Assembly (NCBI RefSeq): GCF_014925385.1
Contig: NZ_JACSDK010000001.1
Coordinates: 62,001 to 126,000 of the forward strand
Direction of reading: 5' to 3'
Length of the DNA: 64,000 bases
From: Pelagibius marinus
Lineage (GTDB): Bacteria > Pseudomonadota > Alphaproteobacteria > Kiloniellales > Kiloniellaceae
In this document: positions 1 through 8,058 of the stretch, piece by piece
Position numbering within the stretch: the first letter of the stretch is position 1
Layout: the number at the start of each line of letters is the position of its first letter
Made by a program: the position numbers and the translations under genes
The notes under the pieces: model-generated
Databases searched by the model: none
What the model was told of the DNA's origin: nothing
The model's input: only the letters and a program-made list of their open reading frames with translations

Positions 1-2
1 GC

Positions 3-617
3 GTCATCCTGGCCGCCCCGGCGGTCTGGGCACGCTCGACCATGCCGTTCCACCAGCGCGCCGCCCTGTGGCTCGGCGCGCGGCTGTTTCCCTGGGCCAA
101 GTTCACCGGCCGGGGCCTGGGCATCCAGGCCTCCGACAACATCGAGATGCTGCGCGCCCTGGGCCGCGACCCGCTGTTCATCAAGGAGACCCGGACCGAT
201 GCGATCTACGGCCTCGTCAACCTGATGGACGCCGCCCTGGCCGCCGCGCCCGAGGTGAAGACCCCCACCCTGCTGCTCTACGGCGAGAAGGACGAGGTGG
301 TGCCGGCCGAGCCGGTGTTCGCCTTCTGGCGCCACCTGCCGCCCGAGGCCGAGACCCGGACCCCGGGGCGCCGGCGCTTCGCCCTCTATCCCGAGGGTTG
401 GCACATGCTGCTGCGCGACCTGCAGGCCCAGGTGGTGATCGACGATATTGCCGCCTGGACCGGCGACAGGGCGGCGCCGCTGCCTTCCGGCGCCGAGGAA
501 ACCGCGGCCGCCGCCCTGAAGGGCGCGGCAGAAGGCGGGGCAGAGGACGGCGAAAAGGCCGGGGATGGGGCCGAGGGCGATGCCGCCGCCGCGGCCTGCG
601 AGGCCGCCGCCTGCTGA
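3..617 (+). CDS. alpha/beta hydrolase (monoacylglycerol lipase-like), 5' end outside the window
   Basis: The reading frame is already open at the left edge, so the start and the nucleophilic serine lie outside the window. The visible part begins with the stretch VILAAPAVW, which in lysophospholipase/monoacylglycerol lipases (Hydrolase_4 family) follows the GxSxGG elbow. The remaining triad members are visible as the Asp of GEKDEVVP and the His of GWHMLL. The last 45 or so residues are a low-complexity Ala/Gly/Glu tail ending in two cysteine-containing Ala runs, which is not part of the fold. Likely hydrolyses acylglycerol or lysophospholipid esters; the substrate is not readable from sequence. 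Confidence 0.8.
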   Translation, partial: VILAAPAVWARSTMPFHQRAALWLGARLFPWAKFTGRGLGIQASDNIEMLRALGRDPLFIKETRTDAIYGLVNLMDAALAAAPEVKTPTLLLYGEKDEVVPAEPVFAFWRHLPPEAETRTPGRRRFALYPEGWHMLLRDLQAQVVIDDIAAWTGDRAAPLPSGAEETAAAALKGAAEGGAEDGEKAGDGAEGDAAAAACEAAAC

Positions 618-730
618 AATCGTCGGATTTCCGGGCCCCGCAAAGCCCTTTGCGCCCCTCGGGTTCTTGCAGTATTGTCCCGGCGTTTCTTGGGGCCGTT
701 CCATCAGGGACCGCCCGGCCCCGCTCACGG

Positions 731-807
<77 letters not shown>

Positions 808-836
808 GACCCCCTGAAACTCCGAACCGCTAGCCC

Positions 837-2087
837 CTACAACGCTGCGCGCATGACCGCGATGAGGTCGTCGGCGAAGTTCGCGGTGGTGAACTCGGTG
901 AGCGCCTTCCGGCGGCCGGCCTCGGCGATGGCCTGGGCATCGTCGAGACGCTCGCGGAAATAGGGCTGCAGGCCGGAGGGATCGCAGTCGTCCATGAAGA
1001 GGATCTCCTTGCCCTCGCCGAAGCGTTCGGCCAGGTAGCTGTTCTTGTCGGAGATCACGCAGGCGCCCAGCAACATGGCGTTGCTCACCCGCTCCGTCAC
1101 GACGGTGGTGTAGGTCGGCGTCACGTTGATGGCGAACTTGGCGGCGAGGAAGAGCCGGCGGGCGCGCGCGGCCTCGACGGCGCCGACCAGCTCGATGTTG
1201 GGGCGCTGTTCCAGCCCCGGAATCATGGAGCGGCGTGTCGGATTCCAGGTGACGACGATGCGCAACGCCGGGTCCAGTCGCGCCAGCCCGGCGACGGTGT
1301 TCAGGCGGCGGTCGAGGCGAATGCGCAGGTCGAGGCAGGACAGCACCAGCATCACCGAGAGGTCGACCTTGGACATCGGGTGACTGAGCCTCGGCGGCTC
1401 GCCGAAGTGGCGCGTGCAGGAGTCCAGGAACAGCGTCAGCATGGAGCCGTCGCGCAGGGTCAGCCCGGTCTCGTAGACCTCGTCGATCACCTTGACCATG
1501 GGGCTCCCGGTTCTGACGTATTGCGCCCGCAGCTGCTCCACCGTGGGCGTCGTCTGGTTGAAGCCGCAGGACATGAAGACGTCGAGCGGCCTCTCGGCCA
1601 GGAGACGGATTTCCTCCGCCGCCGGCGGGACCTCGGTCACCACCGCCGCGACGGTGTGGAAATGACTGAGGCGCGGATTGACGAAGCGGGCCTCGGCCTC
1701 GAACTCCGGCGTCGGCGCGACGAAATGCGCGGTCTGCGAGGCTCCCTCGATGCGCGGCCACATGAAGCGGGAGAAGGGATGGTCCTGCAGCATCGCGAAG
1801 ACCGGCCGGTCCAGCACCTCGAAGAGGTTGCGGCGTGCGGGACCGCCGGCCTCGGAGTAGGTCAGGGAGAGGTCGTAGAAGCGATGCCCCAGGTAGAGGG
1901 CGGTGTGGGGCTCGGCCACGCAGGTCATGATCTGGCGCTGGAAATCGGCGCTGCCGCCGTCCAGGATCACGTGTTCCAGCCCGCGCGCCTCGATGGCCGC
2001 GCCCAGCAGTTCGACCGCGTTGCGCATGACATTGTGATTGAAGGTGCCGTCCGGCAGGACGCTGACCACCCGCTGCAGGTCGGACAT
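837..2087 (-). CDS. glycosyltransferase, CgeB/group-1 C-terminal type (paralogue 1)
   Basis: This 416-residue protein ends in a domain resembling Glyco_trans_1_2 (CgeB-like). The motif NVTPTYTTVVTERVSNAM followed by GACVISDKNSY corresponds to the nucleotide-sugar-binding C-terminal half of GT-B glycosyltransferases. The N-terminal half contains HPFSRFMW, shared with the second copy at 3163-4413. The two proteins have the same length and about half their residues in common along the N-terminal third. The ATG at 2087 (MSDLQRVV) aligns with the start of the paralogue (MSRLQRVV), so I prefer it to the upstream in-frame start at 2150. Donor, acceptor and glycan are unknown; neighbours point to decoration of a surface polysaccharide or protein. 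Confidence 0.7.
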   Translation of the reverse strand: MSDLQRVVSVLPDGTFNHNVMRNAVELLGAAIEARGLEHVILDGGSADFQRQIMTCVAEPHTALYLGHRFYDLSLTYSEAGGPARRNLFEVLDRPVFAMLQDHPFSRFMWPRIEGASQTAHFVAPTPEFEAEARFVNPRLSHFHTVAAVVTEVPPAAEEIRLLAERPLDVFMSCGFNQTTPTVEQLRAQYVRTGSPMVKVIDEVYETGLTLRDGSMLTLFLDSCTRHFGEPPRLSHPMSKVDLSVMLVLSCLDLRIRLDRRLNTVAGLARLDPALRIVVTWNPTRRSMIPGLEQRPNIELVGAVEAARARRLFLAAKFAINVTPTYTTVVTERVSNAMLLGACVISDKNSYLAERFGEGKEILFMDDCDPSGLQPYFRERLDDAQAIAEAGRRKALTEFTTANFADDLIAVMRAAL

Positions 2088-2357
2088 TGCTAAGGCTTCC
2101 CCAGTGGACAGGAAGGGCGCCCGGCCGTCAGACGGCGGAAAACCGCGCACCCCCCGATATGTCGCGGCACCGCATGGGGCGTTTTCCGGGCGACTTTGTC
2201 AACAACCCACAGGGCGGCTTTCGGCGATCCCTGGAATCCCGCGCCGGCGGTCTGCGAAAAACTCCTGGCCCGCCCGCGGCCAGGGGCCGCTAGACTGTGC
2301 GGGACGAACCGATTCGCCCTTGCCCGGCCGGAAGACACGACCCGAAAGCCCAGACCG

Positions 2358-3059
2358 ATGACGCCCCCCACCGCCCCTGATGCTTCCCGAAGCGCCCCGC
2401 GCAAGGTGGTGCTGTTCGGCGCCGGTGACTTCGCCAGCCTGGTCTGGTTCTGCCTGACCCACGACAGCCCGCACGAAGTGGTGGGCTTCACCGTCGACGG
2501 CGCGGCCTTGAAGAGCGGGCGCCTGCACGGCCTGCCGGTGGTGCCCTTCGAGAACCTGGAGCAGCACTTCGCGCCGCAGGACCACGACCTGCTGCTCGCC
2601 GTCGGCCCGCACCAGGTGAACGGGCTGCGCGCAGATCGCTACGAGGCGGCAAGGGCCCGGGGCTACGGCTTCGCCAGCTACGTCGCCAGCGGCGCGCGCA
2701 GCTGGCCGGACCTGTCGCTCGGCCCCGGCAGCCTGGTCTTCGAGAACGCGGTGATCGAGCCCTTTGCGGAGATCGGCGCCAACTGCGTCATCCGCGCCGG
2801 GGCGCAGATCTCGCATCATGCCCGCATCAGCGACCATGCTTTCCTGGCCCCCGGCGTGACCCTGGCCGGGGGGTGCCGGATCGGCACGCGGAGTTTCCTG
2901 GGGGTGAGGGCGACGCTGCGCGACGGCATCACCGTGGCCGACCGCTGTATCGTCGCCGCCGGCGCCCTGGTGGCCCGCTCGACCGAGCCCGGCGGCCTCT
3001 ACGTCGGCGTGCCGGCGCGGCGCAGCGGCGACGCCGAAGGCGTGAAGATCTTCTCCTAG
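2358..3059 (+). CDS. NeuD-like sugar O-acyltransferase (left-handed beta-helix)
   Basis: This 233-residue protein starts with a small Rossmann-like module (VVLFGAGDFA near residues 17-26). From about residue 110 it continues with hexapeptide repeats forming a left-handed beta-helix, visible in stretches such as LGPGSLVFENAVIEPF and IRAGAQISHHARISDH. It ends in the usual GGLYVGVPAR. This layout is that of NeuD/PglD-type acetyltransferases, which transfer an acetyl group to a sugar or nucleotide-sugar amine or hydroxyl. A DegT-type aminotransferase in the same cluster makes an N-acetylated amino sugar plausible. The TAG stop codon is the left end of repeat copy A. An earlier in-frame start at 2196 would add a non-homologous leader and is rejected. 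Confidence 0.8.
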   Translation: MTPPTAPDASRSAPRKVVLFGAGDFASLVWFCLTHDSPHEVVGFTVDGAALKSGRLHGLPVVPFENLEQHFAPQDHDLLLAVGPHQVNGLRADRYEAARARGYGFASYVASGARSWPDLSLGPGSLVFENAVIEPFAEIGANCVIRAGAQISHHARISDHAFLAPGVTLAGGCRIGTRSFLGVRATLRDGITVADRCIVAAGALVARSTEPGGLYVGVPARRSGDAEGVKIFS

Positions 3060-3166
3060 AGCGTCCCCGCCGCGTCCGGGCGGGCGCGGACAAGTTGCTC
3101 CGACCGTTTTAGATAGATCAACTTATCCTCGACCAGGTGTTTCCCTCTGACAGAGGATTGACCTAG
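3056..3166. repeat. CTAG-ended double-hairpin repeat, copy A
   Basis: The element fills the whole gap between two convergent genes. It starts with CTAGAGC and ends with GACCTAG. It aligns from end to end with the copy at 49471-49577, including the shared blocks GCGGACAAGTTGCTC, AGATAGATCAA and TTATCCTCGACCAGGTG. The first hairpin pairs GAGC/GCTC and an inner GC-rich arm, with a 4-base ACAA bulge; the second has the TTAT bulge on its left arm. The second hairpin has decayed compared with copy C. The terminal CTAGs provide the TAG stop codons of both flanking genes. Confidence 0.8.
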
Positions 3167-4413
3167 ATCACCGCTTCCATCACCGAGACGATTTCGTCGG
3201 CCAGGCGGGGAATGGAGAAGTCCGCCAGGACCCTTTCCCGCCCGCGCGCGGCGATGGCCTGCGCCGCGTCCTGCTGTGTCATCAGGAAATCGTTGAGCGG
3301 ACGCGCGTCGAAGCCCTTCATGAAGAGAATTTCGTGACCCTCGGTGAAAACGCCGGCGGTATGGGCCGACTTGTCGGAAATGACACAGCAGCCATGCGCC
3401 ATGGCGTTGCGCACCCGCTCGCTGACCAGTGAGACGTAAGTGGGATTGACGTTGACGACGAACTTGGAAGACAGGTAGAGGCGCTGCGCTTCGCCGGCAT
3501 CGACCTTGCCGAGGTATTCGATGTTCGGGCAGTCCTGCAGCTCGGCGATGTCACCGCGCTGATGTTCCATCATCGTAACCGCGATGCGCAGGCGGCGGTC
3601 CAGGCCGGCCAAACTTGCTAGCGCACTGAACCTGCGGTCGCACCTGATCTTCACATCGGTGGCGGAGAGCACCAGCAGCGCCTGCATGTCCCGCTCGGTC
3701 AGCGGCGTGGAAACCGAGAACGACTTCCCGGTGTGCCGCTCGCAGGCCTCCAGAAAGATGTCCAGCAGAGGCCGGTCACGCTCCATCAAGCCGCGCTCGT
3801 AGAGCTCATCGATGAGGCCCACGACAGGGCTGCCCCGATCCTTGTACTGCTGCCGGATATCTTCCATGGAGGGCACGGCGCCGTTGAAGCTGCAGGGCAT
3901 GAAGACGTCGATGGGCCGCTCCTCGAAGGGCCGGATGTCCTTCGGGTCCGGCAGCGGGACCGTCAGCGACGGCGTGACGGGGTGGAAGTTGGTCAGCCGT
4001 GCGTTGAGGAACTTGGCTTCACGCTCGAACTCCGGCGTCGGCGTAAAGAAATGCGTCGTCGGCGAGGCGTCGTCGAGGCGCGCCCACATAAAGCGGCTGA
4101 AGGGATGGTCGGCCAGACGGGCGAAGACCGGCCGGTCAAGCGCCTCGAAGAGGTTGGCGCGCTCGTCGCTATGGATCTCGGAATGGACGAGGCCCATGTC
4201 GTAGAAGCGATGGCCCGCGTAGACGGCCGTGGCCGGGTCGGCGGCGAGCTTCAGAAGGTTGCGCCGGAAGTCGGGCGCACCGCTGTCGAGCGCCACATGC
4301 TCCAGGCCGCGAGCCTCGATCGCCGCGCCGAGCTCGGCGACGAAGATCGGCAGGAGGTTGTGGTTGAAGTCCCCCTTCGGCACCAAGGTGACGACGCGCT
4401 GCAGTCTCGACAT
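3163..4413 (-). CDS. glycosyltransferase, CgeB/group-1 C-terminal type (paralogue 2)
   Basis: This protein is also 416 residues long and is a clear paralogue of the 837-2087 product. It shares the start (MSRLQRVV), the DFNHN and GLEHVALDSG stretches, GHRFYDMG, HPFSRFMW and the C-terminal VNVNPTYVSLVSERVRNAM / CCVISDKSA block. It lies 20 bp downstream of the DegT-type aminotransferase gene on the same strand, so the two are probably cotranscribed. The stop codon lies inside the terminal CTAG of repeat copy A. A longer frame to 4617 exists but would overlap the upstream aminotransferase gene and is rejected. Confidence 0.7.
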   Translation of the reverse strand: MSRLQRVVTLVPKGDFNHNLLPIFVAELGAAIEARGLEHVALDSGAPDFRRNLLKLAADPATAVYAGHRFYDMGLVHSEIHSDERANLFEALDRPVFARLADHPFSRFMWARLDDASPTTHFFTPTPEFEREAKFLNARLTNFHPVTPSLTVPLPDPKDIRPFEERPIDVFMPCSFNGAVPSMEDIRQQYKDRGSPVVGLIDELYERGLMERDRPLLDIFLEACERHTGKSFSVSTPLTERDMQALLVLSATDVKIRCDRRFSALASLAGLDRRLRIAVTMMEHQRGDIAELQDCPNIEYLGKVDAGEAQRLYLSSKFVVNVNPTYVSLVSERVRNAMAHGCCVISDKSAHTAGVFTEGHEILFMKGFDARPLNDFLMTQQDAAQAIAARGRERVLADFSIPRLADEIVSVMEAVI

Positions 4414-4433
4414 GACGTTCTCGCTGCCGCGGG

Positions 4434-5561
4434 TCAGCCGGCGGGCTGCGCCACGGCGTGGTGCAGCGCCCCGGCGATTTCCGCCATCGCCGCCGGCGAC
4501 AGCTCCGGATGGTAGGGCAAGGCCAGCGTGCGCCGGGCCAGGTCCTCGGTGACCGGCAATGGCTGGCGCGGTTCGTCCGCATAGACCGGCTGGGCATGGC
4601 AGCCGCCGCCCCACCACTGCCGTGCTTCGATGCCGCCGCGGTGCAGCTGCGCGATCACCTGCTGCGCGCGGGGATGCGCCAGCAGCAGGTTGCAGGTCGA
4701 GCTGACGGCGCTGCGCCGAAAGGGCGGCGCCAGCTCGAACCCTCCGGGGCCTGCCGCAAGAGCCTGGCGGAAATTCTCGCCCAGCCGCAGGAAGGCGCGG
4801 CGGGTCTGCGGCCAGGCATCGAGCGCGGCGAGGCCGACCGCGGCGCCGTACTCGCTGAGTTTGGCGTTGCTGCCGCGCCAGGCGGCGGCATGGTGCTGGT
4901 CGAAGCCGAAGTTGGAACGCCGCCGGATCGCTTCACCCTGGGCGGCGGTCTCGCTGATCACGAAGCCGCCCTCGCCGATACCCAGCGGCTTGGTCGCGTG
5001 CAGGCTGACCACCGCGGGGGCCGAAGCCGGCGTCACCGTGTCGAAGGCCGCGGCGGCGTCGGTGATCACCGGCAGGTCGTGACGGCGGCGGAAGGCGGCC
5101 CAGGCGGAGGCGTCGACCTGGTCCCCGAAGGCGGCCACGGTCAGCACGGCGCCGACCGCTCCCGGCGCCGCCGGCAGCGCGGCCTCGACGATTTCCGGCG
5201 TCAGCTGCCAGGTCTGTGAATCGACGTCCAGGAACCAGGGGACCAGTCCGGCCTGGCGCACCGCCGCGGCCGTGGCGACGAAGGTCCAGCTCGGCAAAGC
5301 GCAGAGGCTGCCCTGCGGCAGTTCGTAGGAGTCCAGAACCAGAATCAGCCCGAGAGTACAGTTGGCCACAGCGGTCACCCGCTCCGCCTCCAGGCCGTAG
5401 TGCGCAGCCAGGCGCGCTTCGAAGCGCCGCGAAAGGGGACCGAAGTTCGTGTACCAGCGGTTCCGGTCAATCTCCTCGAGATAGGGCAGCAGAGCCGCGG
5501 CGCTCGGCAGGCGCGGAGAATAGGTTCGATGGATGAAACCGGGCGCGGACTGCGACGCCAT
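4434..5561 (-). CDS. DegT/DnrJ/EryC1/StrS-family aminotransferase
   Basis: A 375-residue PLP enzyme of the sugar aminotransferase family, which converts keto-sugar nucleotides into amino sugars. Visible landmarks are the entry motif RWYTNFGPLSRRFEARLA (about 35-52), the cofactor-binding Asp168 in PVITDAAAAF, the Schiff-base Lys191 in SLHATKPLGIGEGG, and the family sequence SNAKLSEYGAAVGLA. The usual DAAHA or DCAQA stretch reads DAAAA here. It is the first gene of a two-gene unit with glycosyltransferase 2. The neighbouring NeuD-like gene suggests amination followed by N-acylation of one sugar. Confidence 0.85.
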   Translation of the reverse strand: MASQSAPGFIHRTYSPRLPSAAALLPYLEEIDRNRWYTNFGPLSRRFEARLAAHYGLEAERVTAVANCTLGLILVLDSYELPQGSLCALPSWTFVATAAAVRQAGLVPWFLDVDSQTWQLTPEIVEAALPAAPGAVGAVLTVAAFGDQVDASAWAAFRRRHDLPVITDAAAAFDTVTPASAPAVVSLHATKPLGIGEGGFVISETAAQGEAIRRRSNFGFDQHHAAAWRGSNAKLSEYGAAVGLAALDAWPQTRRAFLRLGENFRQALAAGPGGFELAPPFRRSAVSSTCNLLLAHPRAQQVIAQLHRGGIEARQWWGGGCHAQPVYADEPRQPLPVTEDLARRTLALPYHPELSPAAMAEIAGALHHAVAQPAG

Positions 5562-5808
5562 GGCGGCTCCTTCAAGGCTGACCGGCGTCCTGGAGAAAGG
5601 ACGAGGCAGGGTTTAGCACAAGATTACCTTAGGTTCCCGTAAAGAAGGCCCCGCCGCGCCAAGAGGGCAGCCCCTGCCGCTTCATTATTCCTGCGCGAGC
5701 AATAAAGACTTTCCCATTCTCCGGCTTCTGTGGGCCGGAGAAACTCTCTAGGGGTTGGGCGGCGCGCGAGACCCGGCTCCACCTGCCGACACCAAGGAGA
5801 CTTGACCG

Positions 5809-6240
5809 ATGCCCGAAACCGAAAGCGCCGGATCGCCGGCAACGCCCCCCGTGACCAGGGGCGCCCACCATGTCGGCCTGACCGTGCCGGACCTGGCCCA
5901 GGCCCGCACCTTCTTCCTCGACGTCCTGGGCTTCGCCCAGGTCGGCGAGAAACCGGACTACCCGGCGGTCTTCGTCTCCGACGGCGTCCTCATGATCACC
6001 CTCTGGCAGGCGGCGGACCCGCAAGGCGCCGTGCCCTTCGACCGCAAGAACGTCATCGGCCTGCACCACCTGGCTCTGCAGGTCGAAAACGGCGCGGCCC
6101 TGGAGGCCCTGCACGACAAGCTGGCCGCGACCCAGGGCGTAGCCGTCGAGTTCGCGCCGGAGCCCCTGGGCGGCAGCGCCATCCGCCACATGATGTGCAC
6201 CATTCCCGGCGGCATCCGCGTCGAGTTCATCGCCCCCTAA
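5809..6240 (+). CDS. VOC (glyoxalase/bleomycin resistance) family protein
   Basis: This 143-residue protein has a single VOC fold starting at HHVGLTVPDLAQARTFF. The metal-binding pattern fits a His near the start (GAHHVGL), a second His in GLHHLALQV and a Glu near the end (VEFIAP). These dimeric enzymes act on a wide range of substrates (lactoylglutathione, fosfomycin, extradiol catechols), and this one cannot be placed further. It stands alone: the aminotransferase upstream is divergent and the next gene begins 150 bp downstream. Confidence 0.75.
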   Translation: MPETESAGSPATPPVTRGAHHVGLTVPDLAQARTFFLDVLGFAQVGEKPDYPAVFVSDGVLMITLWQAADPQGAVPFDRKNVIGLHHLALQVENGAALEALHDKLAATQGVAVEFAPEPLGGSAIRHMMCTIPGGIRVEFIAP

Positions 6241-6390
6241 GGCGGAAAGGGCGGGCCTGTCCGCCAGCGTGTTTTTGCGCTCTCTCGCGCCAATCTCTGA
6301 TTGAAAATCGCCGCCGCCTGGGCAATCCTTCCTCCGAATTCGGGTTTTCGCCGCGGCTTTCGCTTTGGCCGCTTTCGGGGTGGGGCAGCT

Positions 6391-6915
6391 ATGCACATCG
6401 TCCTGGCGGTCCTGGGGATCGCCGCCGGTATCGGAATCTGGCTGTGGCGCGCCCATATGGCCGCGCGGGCGGCGGGCGAGCTGATGGAAACCGCCGACGA
6501 TATCCGCGCCGCCCTGCGCCGCTTCGGCTACCGCCGCAAGGCCAACGTCAGTCCCCTGGACGGCATCGACGATGCGCGCCTGGCCGCCGCCGGCATCCTG
6601 GCCGCCTTCGCCAACATGGAAGGCGGCATCGGCCGCGCCGAGATCGAGGCGATTTGCGAGGAGTGCCGCCGCGCCTTCAAGACCGACAGCGCCGAGGCCG
6701 CGCAGATCGGCGCCTACGGACGCTGGCTGGTGCAGCAGTCGGCCAACATGGACGAAGCCGTGCGTCGCCTCGCCCGCAACCTGGAAGGCAAGCTGGACGA
6801 GGCCGAGAAGGGTCAGCTCCTGGAGATGATCGAGCGCGTCGCCTCCATCGACGACGGCGCGCTGACCGACGGGCAGCGCTATACGCTGGCCCAACTCGCC
6901 CGCCAGCTGAGCTGA
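6391..6915 (+). CDS. TerB-like small membrane-anchored protein
   Basis: The chosen ATG gives 174 residues starting with a single hydrophobic segment (about residues 1-18, MHIVLAVLGIAAGIGIWLW). A helical, acidic domain of about 120 residues follows, with the pattern ARLAAAGILAAFANMEGG and LEMIERVASIDDG. This resembles the TerB/DjlA-N helical domain but lacks strong identifying residues, so the family call is tentative. A longer frame from 6301 would put a basic leader before the membrane segment and has no better ribosome site. The function is unknown. Confidence 0.6.
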   Translation: MHIVLAVLGIAAGIGIWLWRAHMAARAAGELMETADDIRAALRRFGYRRKANVSPLDGIDDARLAAAGILAAFANMEGGIGRAEIEAICEECRRAFKTDSAEAAQIGAYGRWLVQQSANMDEAVRRLARNLEGKLDEAEKGQLLEMIERVASIDDGALTDGQRYTLAQLARQLS

Positions 6916-6933
6916 CCGCCCGGGCGGCGCGGT

Positions 6934-7848
6934 CTAAGCCGTGCGCTCCTTCGCCTCCACCAGGATCCAGTCGCGGAAGGCCTTGGCCTGCGGGCTGAGC
7001 GGCTGGTCGCTGGGGATCAGCAGGTAGAAGGATTGCTCGGAGCGCAGCAGCGCCTCGATCGGCCGCACCAGCTGGCCGCGCGCCAGGAAGTCCTCCGCCA
7101 GGCGCCCGCCGCCCAGGGCGATGCCCTGGCCGTCCAGCACCGCCTGGGTCAGCACCAGGTAGTTGTCGAACTCCAGGCTCGGCCCGCGCGCCGGCGCGGT
7201 GACGCCCATGGCCGCCAGCCAAGCCTCCCAGCTCACCCAGTTGCGGTCGTACTCCACCAGGTGCAGCAGGGTTTCCTCCAGCAGGTCGGTAACCGACTGC
7301 AGCGGGCGGCGGCGCGCCATGTAGCTGGGCGCGCAGACCGGAAAGACGTGGTTGTCGAGCAGGTGCAGGGTCTCCACCCCGCCCCAGTTGCCGCGCCCAT
7401 AGCGCACCGCCAGGTCGATGCCGGAAGCGGTGAGATCGCGCACCGGCGCCGAGGCGACGAGGCGCAGCTGCACCTCCGGATGGGCGGCGCGGAACTTCGC
7501 CACCCGTGACATGAGCCAGTAGTTGGCGAAGGTGACGCTGGTGGAGACCGTCAGCTCCCCCGCGCGGCGCACCCGGCGCAGGTCGGCGGCGGTGGTGGCG
7601 ATGTGGCCCAGGCCCATGGTGACCGCCTCGTGCAGGCGCTGACCCGGCGCGGTCAGCCGCAGGCCGCGGGCCTGGCGCTCGAAGAGCTGGACCCCGAGGT
7701 TGTCTTCCAGCAGGTGGACCTGCCGGCTGACCGCCGCCTGGGTCACCCTGAGTTCGGCCGCCGCCCGGGTGAAGTTGAGATGCCGCGCCGCCGCCTCGAA
7801 GGTCACCAGGGAGTTCGCCGGCGGCAGCTTGCCTCTGAGTTTTACCAT
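6934..7848 (-). CDS. LysR-family transcriptional regulator (GcvA-like)
   Basis: This 304-residue protein has the LysR winged helix-turn-helix at about residues 8-66. It reads ANSLVTFEAAARHLNFTRAAAEL then VTQAAVSRQVHLLE, followed by LFERQARGLRLT. The rest is the periplasmic-binding-like effector domain, with the GcvA-type SGIDLAVRYGRGNW. It is transcribed away from a ketopantoate-reductase-like gene, the standard arrangement in which the regulator controls itself and its neighbour. The 210-bp gap between them contains a perfect palindrome at 7872-7886. Confidence 0.85.
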   Translation of the reverse strand: MVKLRGKLPPANSLVTFEAAARHLNFTRAAAELRVTQAAVSRQVHLLEDNLGVQLFERQARGLRLTAPGQRLHEAVTMGLGHIATTAADLRRVRRAGELTVSTSVTFANYWLMSRVAKFRAAHPEVQLRLVASAPVRDLTASGIDLAVRYGRGNWGGVETLHLLDNHVFPVCAPSYMARRRPLQSVTDLLEETLLHLVEYDRNWVSWEAWLAAMGVTAPARGPSLEFDNYLVLTQAVLDGQGIALGGGRLAEDFLARGQLVRPIEALLRSEQSFYLLIPSDQPLSPQAKAFRDWILVEAKERTA

Positions 7849-7871
7849 TACAAAACCTTATGCCTTGATGA

Positions 7872-7886
7872 GAATTGGTGCAATTC
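7872..7886. promoter_or_regulatory. palindromic operator candidate in the LysR/reductase intergenic gap
   Basis: GAATTG and CAATTC flank a 3-base centre (GTG), making a perfect 6+3+6 palindrome 24 bp upstream of the lysR-type start codon. It includes the ATTG...CAAT spacing seen in many LysR sites. It is the only perfect palindrome of this size I saw in the gap. Confidence 0.5.
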
Positions 7887-8058
7887 CCGAGGCCCCGTCT
7901 TTTACGGTCTAATAACCCTCGCTACAGGCAGTCGAGCGCGAATCAACTGGACTTTCCGGCGATCCAGGGCGGTCCGCCGGACAGACCGCCGCGGGACCGC
8001 AAGCCCCAAGAAAAAGCTATATGACGTCGTCGAAACAGCCAGTCGAGGAGGAGGAGAG

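Noticed and set aside
7603-8058. Long N-terminal extension of the ketopantoate-reductase-like protein
   Set aside because: The upstream frame overlaps the lysR-type gene and the strong ribosome site fixes the start at 8059.
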